Positions 33,903 to 57,706 of a stretch of 64,000 bases of DNA are shown here, piece by piece. The notes under the pieces are model-generated. The model was not told the origin of the DNA. It did not search any database and worked only from the letters and a program-made list of their open reading frames with translations. The first letter of the stretch is position 1. Every line of letters starts with the position of its first letter. Position numbers and translations under genes: made by a program. Source of the DNA: Desmodesmus armatus. Lineage: Eukaryota > Chlorophyta > Chlorophyceae > Sphaeropleales > Scenedesmaceae. The stretch covers positions 1 to 64,000 of the forward strand of contig VIIQ02000611.1 in the NCBI GenBank assembly GCA_007449985.2. Reading direction: 5' to 3'.

Positions 33903-36093
33903 ATGTGTCGCCTGCAGTTCAGTGAAGCGCCCTCAGCACAGCCTCTCGAGGCCAATGAGAGCTTTGAGGACGATGCTCTGGAAGCGCTGTTGGCGCTCAG
34001 AACGGACCATGGGATGGACTTTGAGCTCCCTGAGGAGGCAGCGCTGCCCGACGTAGACGCAGCAGCAGACGCAGCAGAGGCCTTCCAGCAGACTGGTCTC
34101 ACCAACGCAGGGAAGGACTCAAGCAGGTATCACTGCCCTTTCCCCGGCTGCAAACGTTCCTTCCAGGAGCTGTGGCGCCTCAAAGTGCACTACAGGTGCG
34201 TGGGCGAGCAGAGTTGATGGGGCGCTGTGCCAACCCTTGGGCGTGTGCCGGTCTGTTGGGCGCTTGCGTGGCCATCTATGTGCAATATTGGAAGCGCCAA
34301 CTTGCTAGGGGCTCGCCCTGAGCATATGTCATCCTGGCCTGAGGGTTGGTGGGTTGGTACAGTGTGTGGGTAGGCATGCACAGCCCATCTTGCAGTGCAT
34401 CCTCCAGTTCCAGAATACCCCAAGGTGCGTCATGCACACCGCTACGCAGCAGCTGCACTGCCTGCTGCTGACCGCCTGACTTGCATTCCCTCACAGGGCT
34501 CCACCCAACATCAGAGGCAGCGGCAAAGAAAGGGGCCATGGCATGCGCCTGACTCACTGCCCAAAGGTGAGCAGGCTGTTTTGACGACAGCAGCTCGCTG
34601 CAGCATCAACTTGCCCTTGTCCCTGACACACTTGCAGTTAAAAGGCCAGTTGCAGCCTGTGAGCCCCCAGGACCCCCCCAGCACACATGTCCAGTTGCAG
34701 TCATCGAGAGTATACTGTGCTCCATCATAAAAGCAACTTCTTTTGGGTTGTGTGTGCAGTGTGGAGCTGCGCTGAAGGTGGGAGGGCACCATGTGAAGTG
34801 TGCGGCAGTACCCAAGGAGCCGACTGCTGGCAATTCGGGCAACGGCAGGCGCAACCGCAAGGTGCGTGATCAGGCTTGCGAGCTGGGGGGACCACATGGC
34901 TGTCATACTGAAGCTGCATATCCATCAGCAGTTGGCTTGCTGGTCCAGGGACAGCCTGCACCACAACACAGTCTATGGCAGTGCATTCCATCCGTCGGCC
35001 GTGCTGGCGTCCATCCAAATACACGAGTTGCACAGCAGAGCAGTAAACTCAGGGGCTTCTCCCTGTGCTGTGCCTGCAGGCTGCTGGACCTCGTGCAGAT
35101 GCAGCAGCCGCGGCGGCAGCAGCCGCAGTATACGCAGAGCCATCCTACCAGCAGTCCCAGACAGCCACCACAGATGGCACCACAGCTGCCGCGGCAGCGA
35201 GCAGCAGGCGCAGCCCCTACATGCAGTATGGTCTGTCAGAGATGCTGCAGCACGCTGAGGCAGCAGGTGATGGCCAGTCGCTGTGGCAGCAGGCGCTGGC
35301 CCTGCAGGCACAGCAGCAGCAGCTGTCACAGCAGCAGGCAGATGAGTCAACAGAAGAGCACCAGGCCTCATACAAGCCCATGGTGGCAGCCGGCGCCCCA
35401 GCTGGCAAGACAGCAACACCCACTCCTGCGTCAACAGCAGCCCTGCAGAGGCTAGCCAGCAGTGACGACAGCAGCAGCAGTAGGATGATGGAGGGCAGCT
35501 GCAGCGGCGGCAGCGGCAGCGGCAACGACACCACATGGGGCCCCAGCAGCAGCAGCGGGTACGGCTCAGGCTCGGAGGACACAGACGGCCAACAGCACCA
35601 ACAGCAGCAGCAGCAACCCCTGCTGTCCCTGTTTGGCGCCGAGCTGCCGCAGCGTGTGAAGCACGAGCAGGTGCCTGCTGCCCCCGAGCACCTGCAGCAG
35701 GACCAGGAGCAGGCACAGCACCCAGAGGCTGGGCAGCTGCTGTGGCAGCACATGCTGCTGCAGCACCTGCAGCAGCACGTCGCACAGACACCTGGCTTCT
35801 CTCTGCCTGAGCTCATTCAGGTGGCCTCGGCCCTCTTTGGCGACCGCGTTGACACCCTGGTCAATGCCTTTGGCCTGTCAGCGCCCGCTCAGGGTGCCGC
35901 TGCTGCTGGCCCACTGGGTCAGGAGCAGCAGGCACAGCAGTACCTGGCCCAGCTCGTGGCTGGCGGCCTCTCTCAGGGAGGCGCTGCTGCTGCAGCAGCG
36001 GCCACGGCAACGGCCGCCGCACCAGCTGCGCCCGCTGCTGCTGCAGGAGGTCACGCTGGGTACCCCGGCGCCTTTGGTGCTGGCATGCAGTGA
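33903..36093 (+). CDS. Zinc-finger protein with Gln/Ala-rich C terminus, probable transcription regulator
   Basis: Exons 33903-34195, 34497-34566, 34760-34861 and 35080-36093 agree in phase and encode 492 residues. Residues about 1-75 are acidic. Then comes YHCPFPGCKRSFQELWRLKVHYR, a C2H2-like start (C-x4-C-x12-H) whose second His is displaced. A conserved-looking link (RGSGKERGHG) follows, then HCPKCGAALKVGGHHVKC, with CxxC and HxxxC that could bind a second zinc. The remaining ~340 residues are Gln-, Ala- and Ser-rich with a helical segment (SLPELIQVASALFGDRVDTL), as in activation domains. A nuclear DNA-binding role is inferred from the finger and Gln-rich tail. I do not recognise a named family. 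No frame breaks are seen. Confidence 0.8.
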
Positions 36094-39000
36094 GCTGATG
36101 GTTGTATGCTTGCTGCTGTTCAGCAGTGAGGGCCGGGGTAGGGCGTGCTTCAATGAGGAGTTGCCAGGGGTGGGTTCAGCAGAGGGGTTCCTGCTTGTCT
36201 AGCTGTCAGCTTTGTACAGCGGTTGCAGACTGCATGTTGTGTTTGATGCGCCTTTCTCTCTGGCTGCTGCACAGTCACAGGCCCAGCGGTCATGCAAAGG
36301 GTTGAGGACTGTGGCAGGGTGTGGCTGGGGTGCTTGCATGGATTGCTTGCGCCTTTGCCGGCAAGGAGGGGGAGGTATGGGCAACGCTGTTGACACAATA
36401 CTGGTCCTCTTGATGGGGCGTGTCGGCTGGAATCCCCGGTGGTTGCAGATACTGCAGTGGAATATTGCATGTGGCTGGTAGCCACACCAGCCTTTCCACA
36501 TACGGTGTCAGTAGCAGCGACAACACAGCGCTGATGGCTGTGTCTAGTTGGGTTTTGACAGCAGGACTGTGTGTATGCGTATCTAGGGGGTTGCATCATG
36601 TGATGGTGTTGGAGGGCTGCGGTTTGGACTGGCGAGTAGCAGCCCCAACTCTGGTTGACACATGATCTACACAAGACGCATGCGCTGGCGGGTACACACC
36701 CGCCTGTGTGCAGCAAATGAAGGCCTGTGGTGGGGTTACTTCACCCGCGGCATGTGGTGGTGTAGCAGGCAGCTGGTGAGTATGCCAATTGGGCTGACTG
36801 CCTTACTGTTGTCTTGTTTGCCGGTGGCGTTGTGAAGTGCGGTGGGTGGGGTGGCAGAGCCATCCTTGGGCCGTTCCCATGGCGGCTGGTGGGTCAAGGG
36901 TTTTGTTCACCTGCTTGTTCGTGCATTTTTCCTGATTCCAAAAGCCGGCCTTCGCTGCTGGCATGCGCATTAGGGGTTTGGAGGGGATTTGACGTACCAC
37001 CCCACTACTATCCTGCTGGTAGTGATTTCATGGGGATTCGACGTACTACCCCAGTACTATCCTAGCTGATAGTAATATACTAATTAGGGCTGTGCGCCGA
37101 GCACCCCCTATGAGTTGCAAGCCACCTTGCAGGCTGGCTGTTCTGGCTGTCCACGCCAGCACAGGAGGCAGCAACTGATCTTCTGGCAATTTGAGGCTCA
37201 TGACCTCTTTTTCGCTCAAGCAAGTACATAGAATGCTTGCTTTGCGCAAGTGTGGAATGCTCTTTGTGTGTATGCGTTGACTGCTGTCCGAGTGTATGTG
37301 TGGTGGCCGTGCATATCCTAGGCCTGGTGTTGAGCACACAGGCCTGCAGCATAGGCCCCACTGCTTGGCCTTGCGGTTGAGCCTTCCCTTATACTGCTCT
37401 ATGGTGCTTGTGTGGTGCCTGTCAAGTCTGCTGGAGGAAGGGCGGACAGCATCATGCAGTATCAGTAGGATGCTCCGGTGACGCTGCCTGAGCTGTCTTT
37501 TCGAGGTGGCGCGGGCATTCCTTGTCGTGTGGCGTGGAGTGTTTGTGTGTTGTGCGCGTTGTCGTCGTCGGCTGCTGCGGTGGGGTGTTGTGGGTCACAC
37601 CCGTGCTGATCGCTGTGCAAGACTGTACTACTATTGAGGCGGGCGGGGCTGCTGTATGGCCGCTCGTGTCGGTTGTGGCCACTGCAGTGGTGCGTGCAGG
37701 TCTGTTGCACGACGGGGATGTGCTGCTCTTCCATGCTGTGAGCAGCGCAAGGTTATGGTGAGATCGTTGCCCACTTGTTCGTTGGGCGGGTGTTGTTTAC
37801 AGTGTGACTGGTGGACTACTGGTGGCCTGTGTACACAAGGGCAAGCGAGCAGGGCGTGCCCGGTGGGCGTGGAGGTGGGTTGGGGGTTTGTTTCCTCGAC
37901 CCGCATGCGGGCGGTCGGTGATGCTGCTTGCTGATGCGGCGGGCCCCTTCAGGGTTTTGAGCCGCGCGGGTTCTGTCACATTTTCTGTGTTACCGTGCGA
38001 TTGGTGGCGGTTGGTGGGTGACGGCTGTTCTGCTGGTGGCAACCAGCCTGTCACATTGTACTGTGTGGGCGTGGTGTGGTGTCCGATTGGTCCGTTTGCA
38101 GTGCAGAAATGCATGCACAGCTGTCATTTGCTAATTCTTTCTGCACCCTGACCCCATCACCTGCCTTTTATGCTGTGTGGGACTTGGCGTGCAACTAGCT
38201 GTATCGTGTGTTGGGTTGGGTTTGTTGTGGCACTGCAGCTGTTTGGTGTTTTGTCGGCGACATTTGTGAGGTGGCGGTGGGTGAGGTGGCTGGGGAGAGA
38301 CGGAGAGGACGCTGGCTGTTTTGGCGGGCTGCGGTGATTGGACCCTGGAGTTGGGCTGCAGCAGTATTTGTGACTTCGCCGCGCTGCACCAGACTTGGGC
38401 TGCACAAAAGAAGGAGCTTCAGGTCAGCAGCAGGCAAAGCCAAACGATGCGCGTGAGCCCCCTGGGCTGGCGTCATGTTCCTGTCATGCTGCTGCTGTGG
38501 CGTGCATGACTCATGACCTGCATTCATGTCCTGCCGTGCACGTGCGGGTTAGGCTCGTGAGTACTCGCAGGGCAGTTTTGCAGCGCCCTGAAGCCCCTCC
38601 GCAGTGTTGTGGTTCTCTCGTGTTGCAGGGCGGGTGTGCATGCACATGTAAGGTGGTGTGGCGCCTGCCAGCTTAGGGATGCACGTGTGGAAGCCTGCGC
38701 CATGAGTGCACTGTGCAGACCTCTGCCGGTGCAGAGTGCATGCATGGGTTGCTCTGGTGCGGCTGCTGTCATTACAGCAGGGGCCTGTGGAATGCATGCA
38801 GGCCTTGCCTGGCTCGTGAGAAGAAGTCTTCCCATGTCGCTTGGTACTGCTGTGGGAATGTCTCTATGTCTCTGCTCGTGCGCCTTTGTGTGGTGAGCGG
38901 CTGTGCAGTGGGGATCAGCGGTGCTGACCAGGGCTTTGTGATGGCTCTGCACCGGGAGAGTGCAGGACTGGTTGTTGTGGTGTGCTGGGAGGGCAGCCGC

Positions 39001-40074
39001 ATGGTTGCTGTGGCAGGGGGATCCTCGTGGATGACTGTTGTGCTGGCATGCCTGCTGTACAGGTCCTGCAGGACAAATCCGTTGGCCAGTATATGGCGCT
39101 TTGAATTTGGCTGTCAGTAAGATGATGGTGGGCTGTCAGTAAGATGATGGTGTGAGGTTGTTGCTTGTTGCTTCTTACAGTACTACTTGCAGCTGCTGCC
39201 ATAATAGCAGCAGAGTGCACGATATCTGGTTGCTGTTGCTTCCAGTACTACTTTGCTGCTGCTGCTGCCATCTCAGCAGTAGAGTGGCACGATGTCCGGT
39301 GCTGCGTAGCTTCTTCCATGCATTGCTGCTGTTGTGTTGTCTTGGGAACGGGAGGGTGCTGTTCATTCACCCGGCCTGAACCACTGTCTGAGCCATGTTC
39401 ACATGTGTCCTGGTGTGTGTCTTTGTACTACCTGTGTGCTGTGCTGGTGTGCGTCTCCCTTGCCCATGTTGCACCATTGTACTAACTGCGGGGCTGCCGT
39501 TTGTAACTACTACTACCAGTGTCATGTCGACACAGTGCACCGCAGGGGGCACGGCCCATGATTGCAGCAACACTGCCAGGTAGCCAGCCTGATGGGCCAT
39601 CTAGCAGTCTCACAGCCCCTCAGTGTCCTTCCTGCTGTTCCAGCTGCCTCACATAGGTTTGGTCCATGCTGATTTGTATACACTGTGGGCAAGGACTTAC
39701 TACATTTGAACTTATAACAGTACCCCTTGCCGGGGTGGCAGCAAACTCACTGTCACTGCTGCAGCAGCAGACTACTGTGCTTTTAAGCTTCAATGTCAGC
39801 ACAGGCCGTGACATCTGCCCCCTGCTGCTGCATAACCTTTTTGAACTGTCAGCCTCATACTTGAGACAAGGCGCGACAAAGGGCTCTTCTGTTGGATTAC
39901 TGGTGGTTGTTGGAGCAGTTGTTCACTCAGCCTGCCAGGTCAGCATCGTGCAACTCCAAGCAGGCGCAACAAACATGCCGACGTTTGTCTGAGAGACGTT
40001 TTTGCAAAGCATCTGCTGCGTTTGTCCCCTGCTGCAGCCTATTACTTCGTTTCGGGACTCACCGCGACAGCAGT
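36094..40074. other. 4-kb intergenic region with short tandem repeats, no recognised gene
   Basis: G+T-rich on the plus strand, like 29478-33902. Small tandem pairs are visible. A ~50-bp pair sits at about 36980-37075 (core TGACGTACCACCCCACTACT, second copy diverged), a 23-bp pair at 39112-39160 (TGTCAGTAAGATGATGGTG), and a ~75-bp pair at about 39172-39305 around AGTACTACTT. No ORF here has a domain or splice support. Confidence 0.5.
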
Positions 40075-50790
<10,716 letters not shown>

Positions 50791-52402
50791 GATGGGGTTG
50801 TACGGTGCAGGGTTTGCCCACCCCCCTCCCTTGGTAACCAAAGCAAATGGAAGAAGGGGTTGTGCGGGAGACATGCTGTTGTGCGGGACTGTGGAAGAGC
50901 AGCAGATGCAGCTTGGGGTGCCAGGCAGCAGCAAGCGGGCGCAAGCTGGGTACGGATTCAACTGCAGCAGCACTTTCTTTAGGTTGTGAGTGGTGAGTTT
51001 TGCATACAGGCAAGCCCCAGCTGCTGCTGCTTGTGGGGCTGTTTCCTCGTCAATTGATGAACACCAGCGGGCTGCATTGGCTAGGGTTCGCCTACCTGGT
51101 GTGTTGCTACTTGCTATCATTTGTGTTATCTTTTGGACCACAACAGCAGCAGGTTAGGTTGCTTGCTACACTGTGCGCACCACGTTGGAGGAGTTGCTGT
51201 GTTGCTGGTGTATGCGTGGAATGAGCTCACGGTCCCCTTGACCGGGCATGGGCATGTGTGCAGGGGCTGGCTTGGCTTGTGTATCAAAGCTTTACGGGGT
51301 ATGTGTGTACAAGTAGTGATGCATGCAGGTGTTTGTACAGTAGCACTGGTATTGTAAGCAAGAAGGTGATGTGGTTGGCGTTTGAATGACAGGGTTTGAG
51401 GTTCAAGCAGATGCTGCTGGTCATCTCTTAGAGATGCCTGCATGCAGAACATCGCGTTCATCACTGTCGTGGCATTGCGCGGCTCACAAATGACATTGTG
51501 TTTGAACGATTCAAACACAAGGAGCCCAAGCATCAGCTTGCTCCTCAAGCAGCCTAAGGCGGCATCAGACAGAAACCTTGCGCTCCAGATTCATGTAGAC
51601 TAGGCAGAGTGAAAACGTATGGTGAGTGAGGATACAATGGTGTCAGACCTCAATACACTTGCGCAGCCAGTGCAAGTGGCTCTGAAACAGCAACGCATAC
51701 ACTGTACAGTACTGTGCACTGTACTAGTAATTACACCACAGCAACCACGAGGAGTGCACCTGCACAATACTGTGCACTGGCATGCTGTCAACAGCTGCCA
51801 TGGACTATCACCAGCAGCCCTCCAAGCCACAAACAGCCGCTGTTGGCATGCCTGTATTGCCAGGCCGTATGTATGGACACACGATTATACACCTAAGCAC
51901 CACAGCATGCTGCCAGTGCTCAGCTGTACATAACTTTACAGGTCCAGATTGGCCAGCTGGCAGTGACTGCCAGTCATTCAATAATTCCGTAGCCGCCGCA
52001 TCAGATCAACTGTACAGCAGGTGTTTGATGCGCAGGGGCCCTCAGGCCAGTGGCAGGCTCAGCAAGCAGTGCTGGAGGCTTGGTGCCAACAATAGTTGCA
52101 TGCCCTGCCAGCATGCAACCATGCCATGATGGTCCTGGTAGCCTACCAGAGTGACTCTGCCTCAATCCGCCTGCATGCTGGGCGGACCAACAGACAGCTT
52201 GCAAGGCAAACGCTGAGCTGACAGCCAACTTCCCACTTGAATGTTGCGCCCAGAGATGCGTTGCTGGCACACACCTGACAAACACTGTGCAGCTGTACAG
52301 GGGTGTGCACACACCACTCAACATGGCTTGCGCGAAACAGCAACTGCACAGCAGCAGAAGTGTGTGGCGCCGCCTCCGCTACAAACACAACATACAACAC
52401 TA
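50791..52402. other. Convergent intergenic region with no recognised gene
   Basis: It holds the 3' flanks of MFP (TGTAA at 51353-51357) and of the TBL-like gene (minus-strand TGTAA near 51941-51937). A small echo of the MFP last exon (GGCAGCAGCAAGCGGGCGCA) is at 50930-50950. No coding signal otherwise. Confidence 0.5.
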
Positions 52403-54279
52403 TCAGCACAGGCCGTTGAGCAGGACGTCGTTCAGTTGGTCATATACAAACGGCAGGAAGTGCAGGTTGTCCCAGTGCCCATCCAGTCCCGATCTCATCA
52501 TCGACCGCGTGACTGCATGTCCGTCATACATTTCCCACCGATGGAACCGCGCCAAGGAGTTCGCCATCCTGTGCCAGATGGGATTCCAGTTGTTCATCGT
52601 GTGCAGGTGAACCATCGACGGCTTCCGCGCGTGCGTCGTGGTGCGCCAGACGAAGCGCGTCTTTTCCCGGGTTGCGTCCGTACTTGTTGCGAAGATGGGC
52701 TCGTATGCAGCCGACGTGTCTGTGTAGTTTTTCAGCGCATCTTTCAAGCCGTGGTGCATCCAGTGGCCCAAATTGAGCACAATGACTTCAGCAGGCTTGG
52801 GGTTGTCTCCCAAATTCCACTGCACGGCCTCCAAGGTATCCACCGCCACGTTCTTCTTGATGCCGAACGTCTGGTTGTATATTATTCGCACCGTGCTCGG
52901 TGTGGAGAGCGGCTTCCCACCCGATTGCGTGAAGTTCACGGTGAGCAGCCGGTGCTCGTAGGAGCCGCCGAAGAACTTCAATCTGAAGCAATGGCAGCGC
53001 TCGGCTGAGGAGCCCGCGTCATCCACCCAAGTCATCTGCTGGGAGCCCTTGGTGTAGTAGTGGGAGAAGTTGTCCCAGAGCTTCTCAATCACGAGGCTTG
53101 GTTTATCTGGGTCATCCCCGTAGCGCTGCATGAGAGAAAACACAGTAGTGGTAAGCAAACGCCAGTGAAGCAGCCGCTGTTCTGGCGGTGGTCAGACAGA
53201 CCTTGTGAGGCAGCGGTGCACAGACGCGGAGGCATAAGGTGGGTCAGCTGTGTATGCATACGAAGGGGCCGTCACCCAAACAGAGCTTGGTTTGTCTCAA
53301 AGCAGGGTGTTTCTGGCTTGTTGCCATTTGCAGCATCAAGATGCATGGCATAGAGCGGTGTCTGTTGTGCACAAGCCTTGTGCCGAAACGGTCAGCCAAC
53401 AAGTCACAATGCAAACATGTGCACCAGCTACTACTGCGCAGCATATACCTGCTCCACGACTGTTGAATAGATTTGCCGATAGCAGTGCTATGTAGCCCAG
53501 GGCTGTCACCCAGACTACTGTTCTACACTGCTGCGACAGTCTGAGATAGACTGGCCTTCGCACCCACACCAGGAGCATCACAGCACCCAACATATGATCC
53601 ATCCCCGCAAGCTGTGCTGTATGCCAGAAGTACGCAGTGTCAATTGCTAGCAGCAGGAGAAGCTACCTCAAAACTGACATCACTGTACTGTATTGTTATC
53701 GCTGCTGCAGTACAGTCCCCAACCTCACACAGTAACACTCACCTGCATATGCTGCCTGTGAGCCATGAAGTAGGCAAAGTTCATGTACTGGTAGCGGGAC
53801 AAGCTCCCTCCAACGAAAGCCACCGTCTTGCCTGCCAGGCAGCTCCTGGCTGAATCTGCCGTCAGGCGCCGCAGCTTGCAAGTGGCCGGCTCGTAAAACA
53901 CTTCTCCTGCTGCGTCCATGTACCAACTGCCCGATGCCATTTGCTGCCAGGAGCCACGTTTGCAGTCGGGCAGGTCTGCTACTGCTGCCTCCCAGGAAGG
54001 AAGCTGGGCATTCCTTGTGACGTTGGCGTATCGCTCCCCATGAATGATTGGGGACTCGAATCGTCTGCTATGGTCTGTACTGCTGCTGCTGGTAGTGCTG
54101 GTGGTGCTTGTGGCGGTGCTGCTGCTGCTGCTGGTAGTAAGAGTGTCGGGGTCAGAGAGGTCTGCTGTTCGACCTGCTGCTGCTTGATGCCATGCTGCTG
54201 CTGCCAGCAGCAGGAACAGGTAGGTCTTGTAAGTGTGCCTGCGCCTGCAGCTGCTCTGCCGCTGCTCTCGACTCTCCAT
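52403..54279 (-). CDS. TBL/PC-esterase-like secretory protein
   Basis: Exon 1 is 54279-53743 and exon 2 is 53125-52403, a phase-0 junction (CAG|GTGAGT and CATGCAG|CGC), encoding 419 residues. The first ATG in frame is at 54279. A hydrophobic stretch at about residues 22-36 (YLFLLLAAAAW) is a signal peptide or anchor. A Ser/Thr-rich linker follows. The catalytic-type block FVGGSLSRYQYMNF replaces the usual GDS with GGS, keeping the Ser. VIVLNLGHWMHHG and the C-terminal DGHWDNLHFLP match the conserved NTGHWW and DxxH regions of trichome-birefringence-like (PC-esterase) proteins. Those proteins O-acetylate wall polysaccharides in the Golgi. In algae the acceptor is unknown. No frame break or exon echo is seen here, unlike the neighbours. 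Confidence 0.75.
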
Positions 54280-56989
54280 TTGTTTCAATGCGATTGTCAA
54301 TCCGTTTGGAGCCAAGCTAGCTCCAACTACGCCCTAGTGAGCATGACAGCAACCACCCTGTACACTGGCAAGACAGTCTTTTGAAAAGCTGCAAGAATAA
54401 AGCCTGACGCCTGAAGTGAAGATTTTATTACCACGCTGAGCAAATCTGCTGAGGGTAGGTTGGGAGAAACTGTCCACGCAAGTATCGCAACTCAGTTTGC
54501 GCGCGCTGCAGCTAGAGCGGAATGGGGAACGCGACAAACTGTCAGCAAGCTAGTAAGATGGTGAGAAACAGTCTGAGCTATACTGAAGGCTGGGCAGAAC
54601 CACCCAGCCAGGGTACAGTACAGTTACCAGCAGCTGAACTAATTGTAACAGGAAAGCATCGACAAGCAGCACCCAACATTTGAAGTGCGTGTTACATATT
54701 AATATGTCGTGTGATGTGTTGCAGCAGCACCAAAGCAACTGTGCGGCGACACTACGGTAGGCAGGACGGTAGGGTCGAATGCAGAGGAAGGCACCCTGAA
54801 CACATCTGGCGAGGCTTGATTCCTTTGTTACACAAGATCCTGTTCCCACTAGCACTCAGCACACTCACTCAGCTGATCACACAGTCCACAACGTGACACG
54901 CACACCTGCAGCAAACACATCATATACAATATTATCGATAGCATTGCCCACCCGTGCATGCAGGTGAACCACTTTAGTGGGGTTCCCCTTGCACCACCCA
55001 CCAGACAGTAAGAGCAACTTCACAATTGTTGCAACCCACCAACGCTGTGATAAGAGCAAATCAGACACCTGGAACAACATTTACCCCGGCTCATGTTGGT
55101 GTGCTTGATGACCTGCCTGTATGCTCCCCCACCAGGTGTGGGCGGCACCCACACAAAAACACACAAGCTGTCGCTAGTAAATTGGTGATACCCCATGAGC
55201 CTCACTGGCTCCCTGCGGGGTGTTCAGGCACAGCCAGAACCCTGTAAAAGTCACAGTAACTTTAACAGAGTTGGGGGGAAGGTCCAGATATGCATCTCAC
55301 TTCTTGAGGCACAGATGAGGGCCACAGAACATGTCGAGCGTGCTGCAGCTGACACAACTAGAAGGCAGTGCTGCATCTCTGCAGCATTCATGGTGGTTCC
55401 CATGCCATGCATGCACCTGTCATATTGTGAAACAACACGTGTCACAGGTAGTAACGTGCCCATACAGCCTTGTTATATGGCCATATGCGTGTAACGTGAC
55501 GCCATCAAACTGCTAGTATTGATGTAACACGCCACTTAGAATTAGTAAGCCAACGATGACTAACAGCACTTTGAGAGCCAGCATTGCACAACACGTCAGA
55601 CTCACCCAAAGCCAAACTGAAAGCACACTGGCTGCCATCGCCTGTTGTCCTTGTAACCACAACAGCACAAATGCACCATGTGAACGGCAGGTTGCAGACT
55701 GTCAACACAAAAGGCTAGCTGCCAAAATACTCAACAAACAGGGCAGCACCGCACGGCCCAGGGCTTTGGGTGCTTTCAGATGCATCACATGAAGCCGCTT
55801 CACGGTGTGACACCGTGCTGGAAGGCTGGCCCCTCCAATGCGCAGCCCGCAGAGCATTCCATCCATGCAGTAGTTAGCATTGACTTCCCTGCATGCTGTA
55901 TGTAGCATTGCAAGGCAAGCTTGACATCGGCATCCACAGATGCCCCCACCCACAGACCCCATCTCCCCTGCCTGCCTCACAGAGGCCCAGCATGCACAGC
56001 ACAGCATAAGCACGGCACACGTGCCACAGCAGTGTTGTACATGCCCATGCATGAGCTCAAGGTACAAAGACCAATGTATTGAAGCATCACAGACCATATT
56101 GACTGCACTGTCCATTGCAAGGCAGTTGCAAGGCTTGAAGCTTAGGAGAAAGGCAGCACCCATGCCCACACCCACAGACCCTTTCTCCCCTGCCTGCCTC
56201 AAAAAGGCCCCAGCATGCACAGCACAGCTCAGCACAGCAACAACGACAGCACAGCACATGTGCTGTACGCGCATTAGCATGCGTACAACGAACACGGACC
56301 TTCTTACTAATGCATCACATGTGACAGCACTACGTACTACAGAGTGCACACATGGCAGTACTTCAAAAGGGTGGTGCAGGTGGCGCACAGACGCCAACGT
56401 CGTGACGAGATGATACCCTTGGTGTCAGCCTCGAGAATGCTACAAAACTCCATAGGACACTACACTGTAGTACAGGCAGTAGCACAGGCAGTACTACAGA
56501 CAGTAGTGCAGGCAGCAGCACCAGCAGTACTACAGGCAGTACTACAGGCATCACTACATGCATCAGTACAGACAGTAGTGCAGCCAGCAGCACCAGCAGG
56601 ACCGGCAGTAGCAATACTTGTGCTACTGCACTCTGCACACCAAGCACAGGCAACAGAATACACCAACTGGAACGCTGCCTTCACTGATTTTGCGTGCGCC
56701 CAGCTGCAACTGCATGAAACGAGACACGTCACTTATGAAGCATGGATCACATAATCTGCACAGATTGCGCAAAAGACAACAATAAGCATGATCACTCGCT
56801 CTGTCTGCCCTGACTCCCAGTCAAAGGAGTCCTTCAGACGACAAAAGCTGCCACCCCCATGGCAATCACCTCACGCTAAAACGCAGCACCCAGCACACAA
56901 ACCTCTTCAGCGCAAGCTGCTGCCCACATTGCCAAATCGCACGCCAAAAGCAGCATCAACCAGACCACGACAGCCACTCACCCCGCGGG
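54280..56989. other. 2.7-kb intergenic region with short repeats, no recognised gene
   Basis: It contains the upstream region of the TBL-like gene. A ~220-bp diverged tandem pair lies at about 55938-56005 and 56158-56230 (CCCACAGACCCCATCTCCCC-type words with GCATGCACAGCACAGC). A CAGTACTACAGGCAG minisatellite lies at 56457-56610. The dispersed ~45-bp element copy B is at 55188-55229. ORFs here are repeat translations. Confidence 0.5.
55188..55229. repeat. Dispersed ~45-bp element, copy B
   Basis: ACCCCATGAGCCTCACTGGC to GGGGTGTTCAGGC. Diverged copy of 40683-40728. Confidence 0.7.
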
Positions 56990-57706
56990 TGACTTCGCAG
57001 GGGGTGGAATTGGGGGCGGTGGGCCGGGGCGGCGGCGGCGATGGGGACGGCGGCATGCACACGCTGCAGGACAGCACACACTCCCACACGCCACACACCC
57101 CTCAAGCCAGGAAAGCAGCACCTACGACACCATTACTCCAGGGCAAGTTGCTTGCCACACCGCACACACTGCACCACACAAAGAGTATCAACCAGCCTCA
57201 ACCAGCCGTCACCAATACCACTCACTCAGCTGGTGCCACCTTAGGGGGCGGCGGTGTACGCGGTGGCGGCAGCGGCGGCAGTGGGGAGGGCGGCATGCAC
57301 ACGTTGCTGCAGGACAGCACACACTTCCACACGCCACAACCCCCAACACGTCAAAAAGCAGCCCACAACACCATTGCTCTAACGCAAGCTTGCCACACCG
57401 CACACACTGCACCACACAAAGAGTAGCAACCAACATCAACCAAACAACACCAAGACCACTCACCCAGCTGGTGCCGCCTTAGGGGGTGGGGGTGGTGAGG
57501 GAGGTCGCGGCGGCGGCAGCGGCGGCGGCGGCGGCGGTGGGGAGGACGGCATGCACACGTTGCTGAAGGGCAGCACACACGCCACAACCCCCAAACGTGG
57601 AAAAGAAGCCCACAACACCATTGCTCCAAGGCAAGCTTGCCACACCGCACACACTGCACGACACAAAGAGTAGCAACCAGCCTCAACCAGCGGTCACCAC
57701 CACCAA
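56990..57706 (-). repeat. Three echoes of the Pro-rich exon end of the Cys-rich gene, ~240-bp period
   Basis: On the minus strand, segments encoding NNVCMPPSPPPPPP...KAAPAG recur at about 57468-57560, 57228-57300 and 56995-57065, after the authentic one at 57708-57800. Spacers share GCAAGCTTGCCACACCGCAC and AAAGAGTA. The copy at 57468 keeps a better donor (GG|GTGAGT) than the current one (GG|GTGATT). Confidence 0.88.

Noticed and set aside
56363..56653. Val/Leu-rich membrane-like ORF
   Set aside because: Translation of the CAGTACTACAGGCAG minisatellite.
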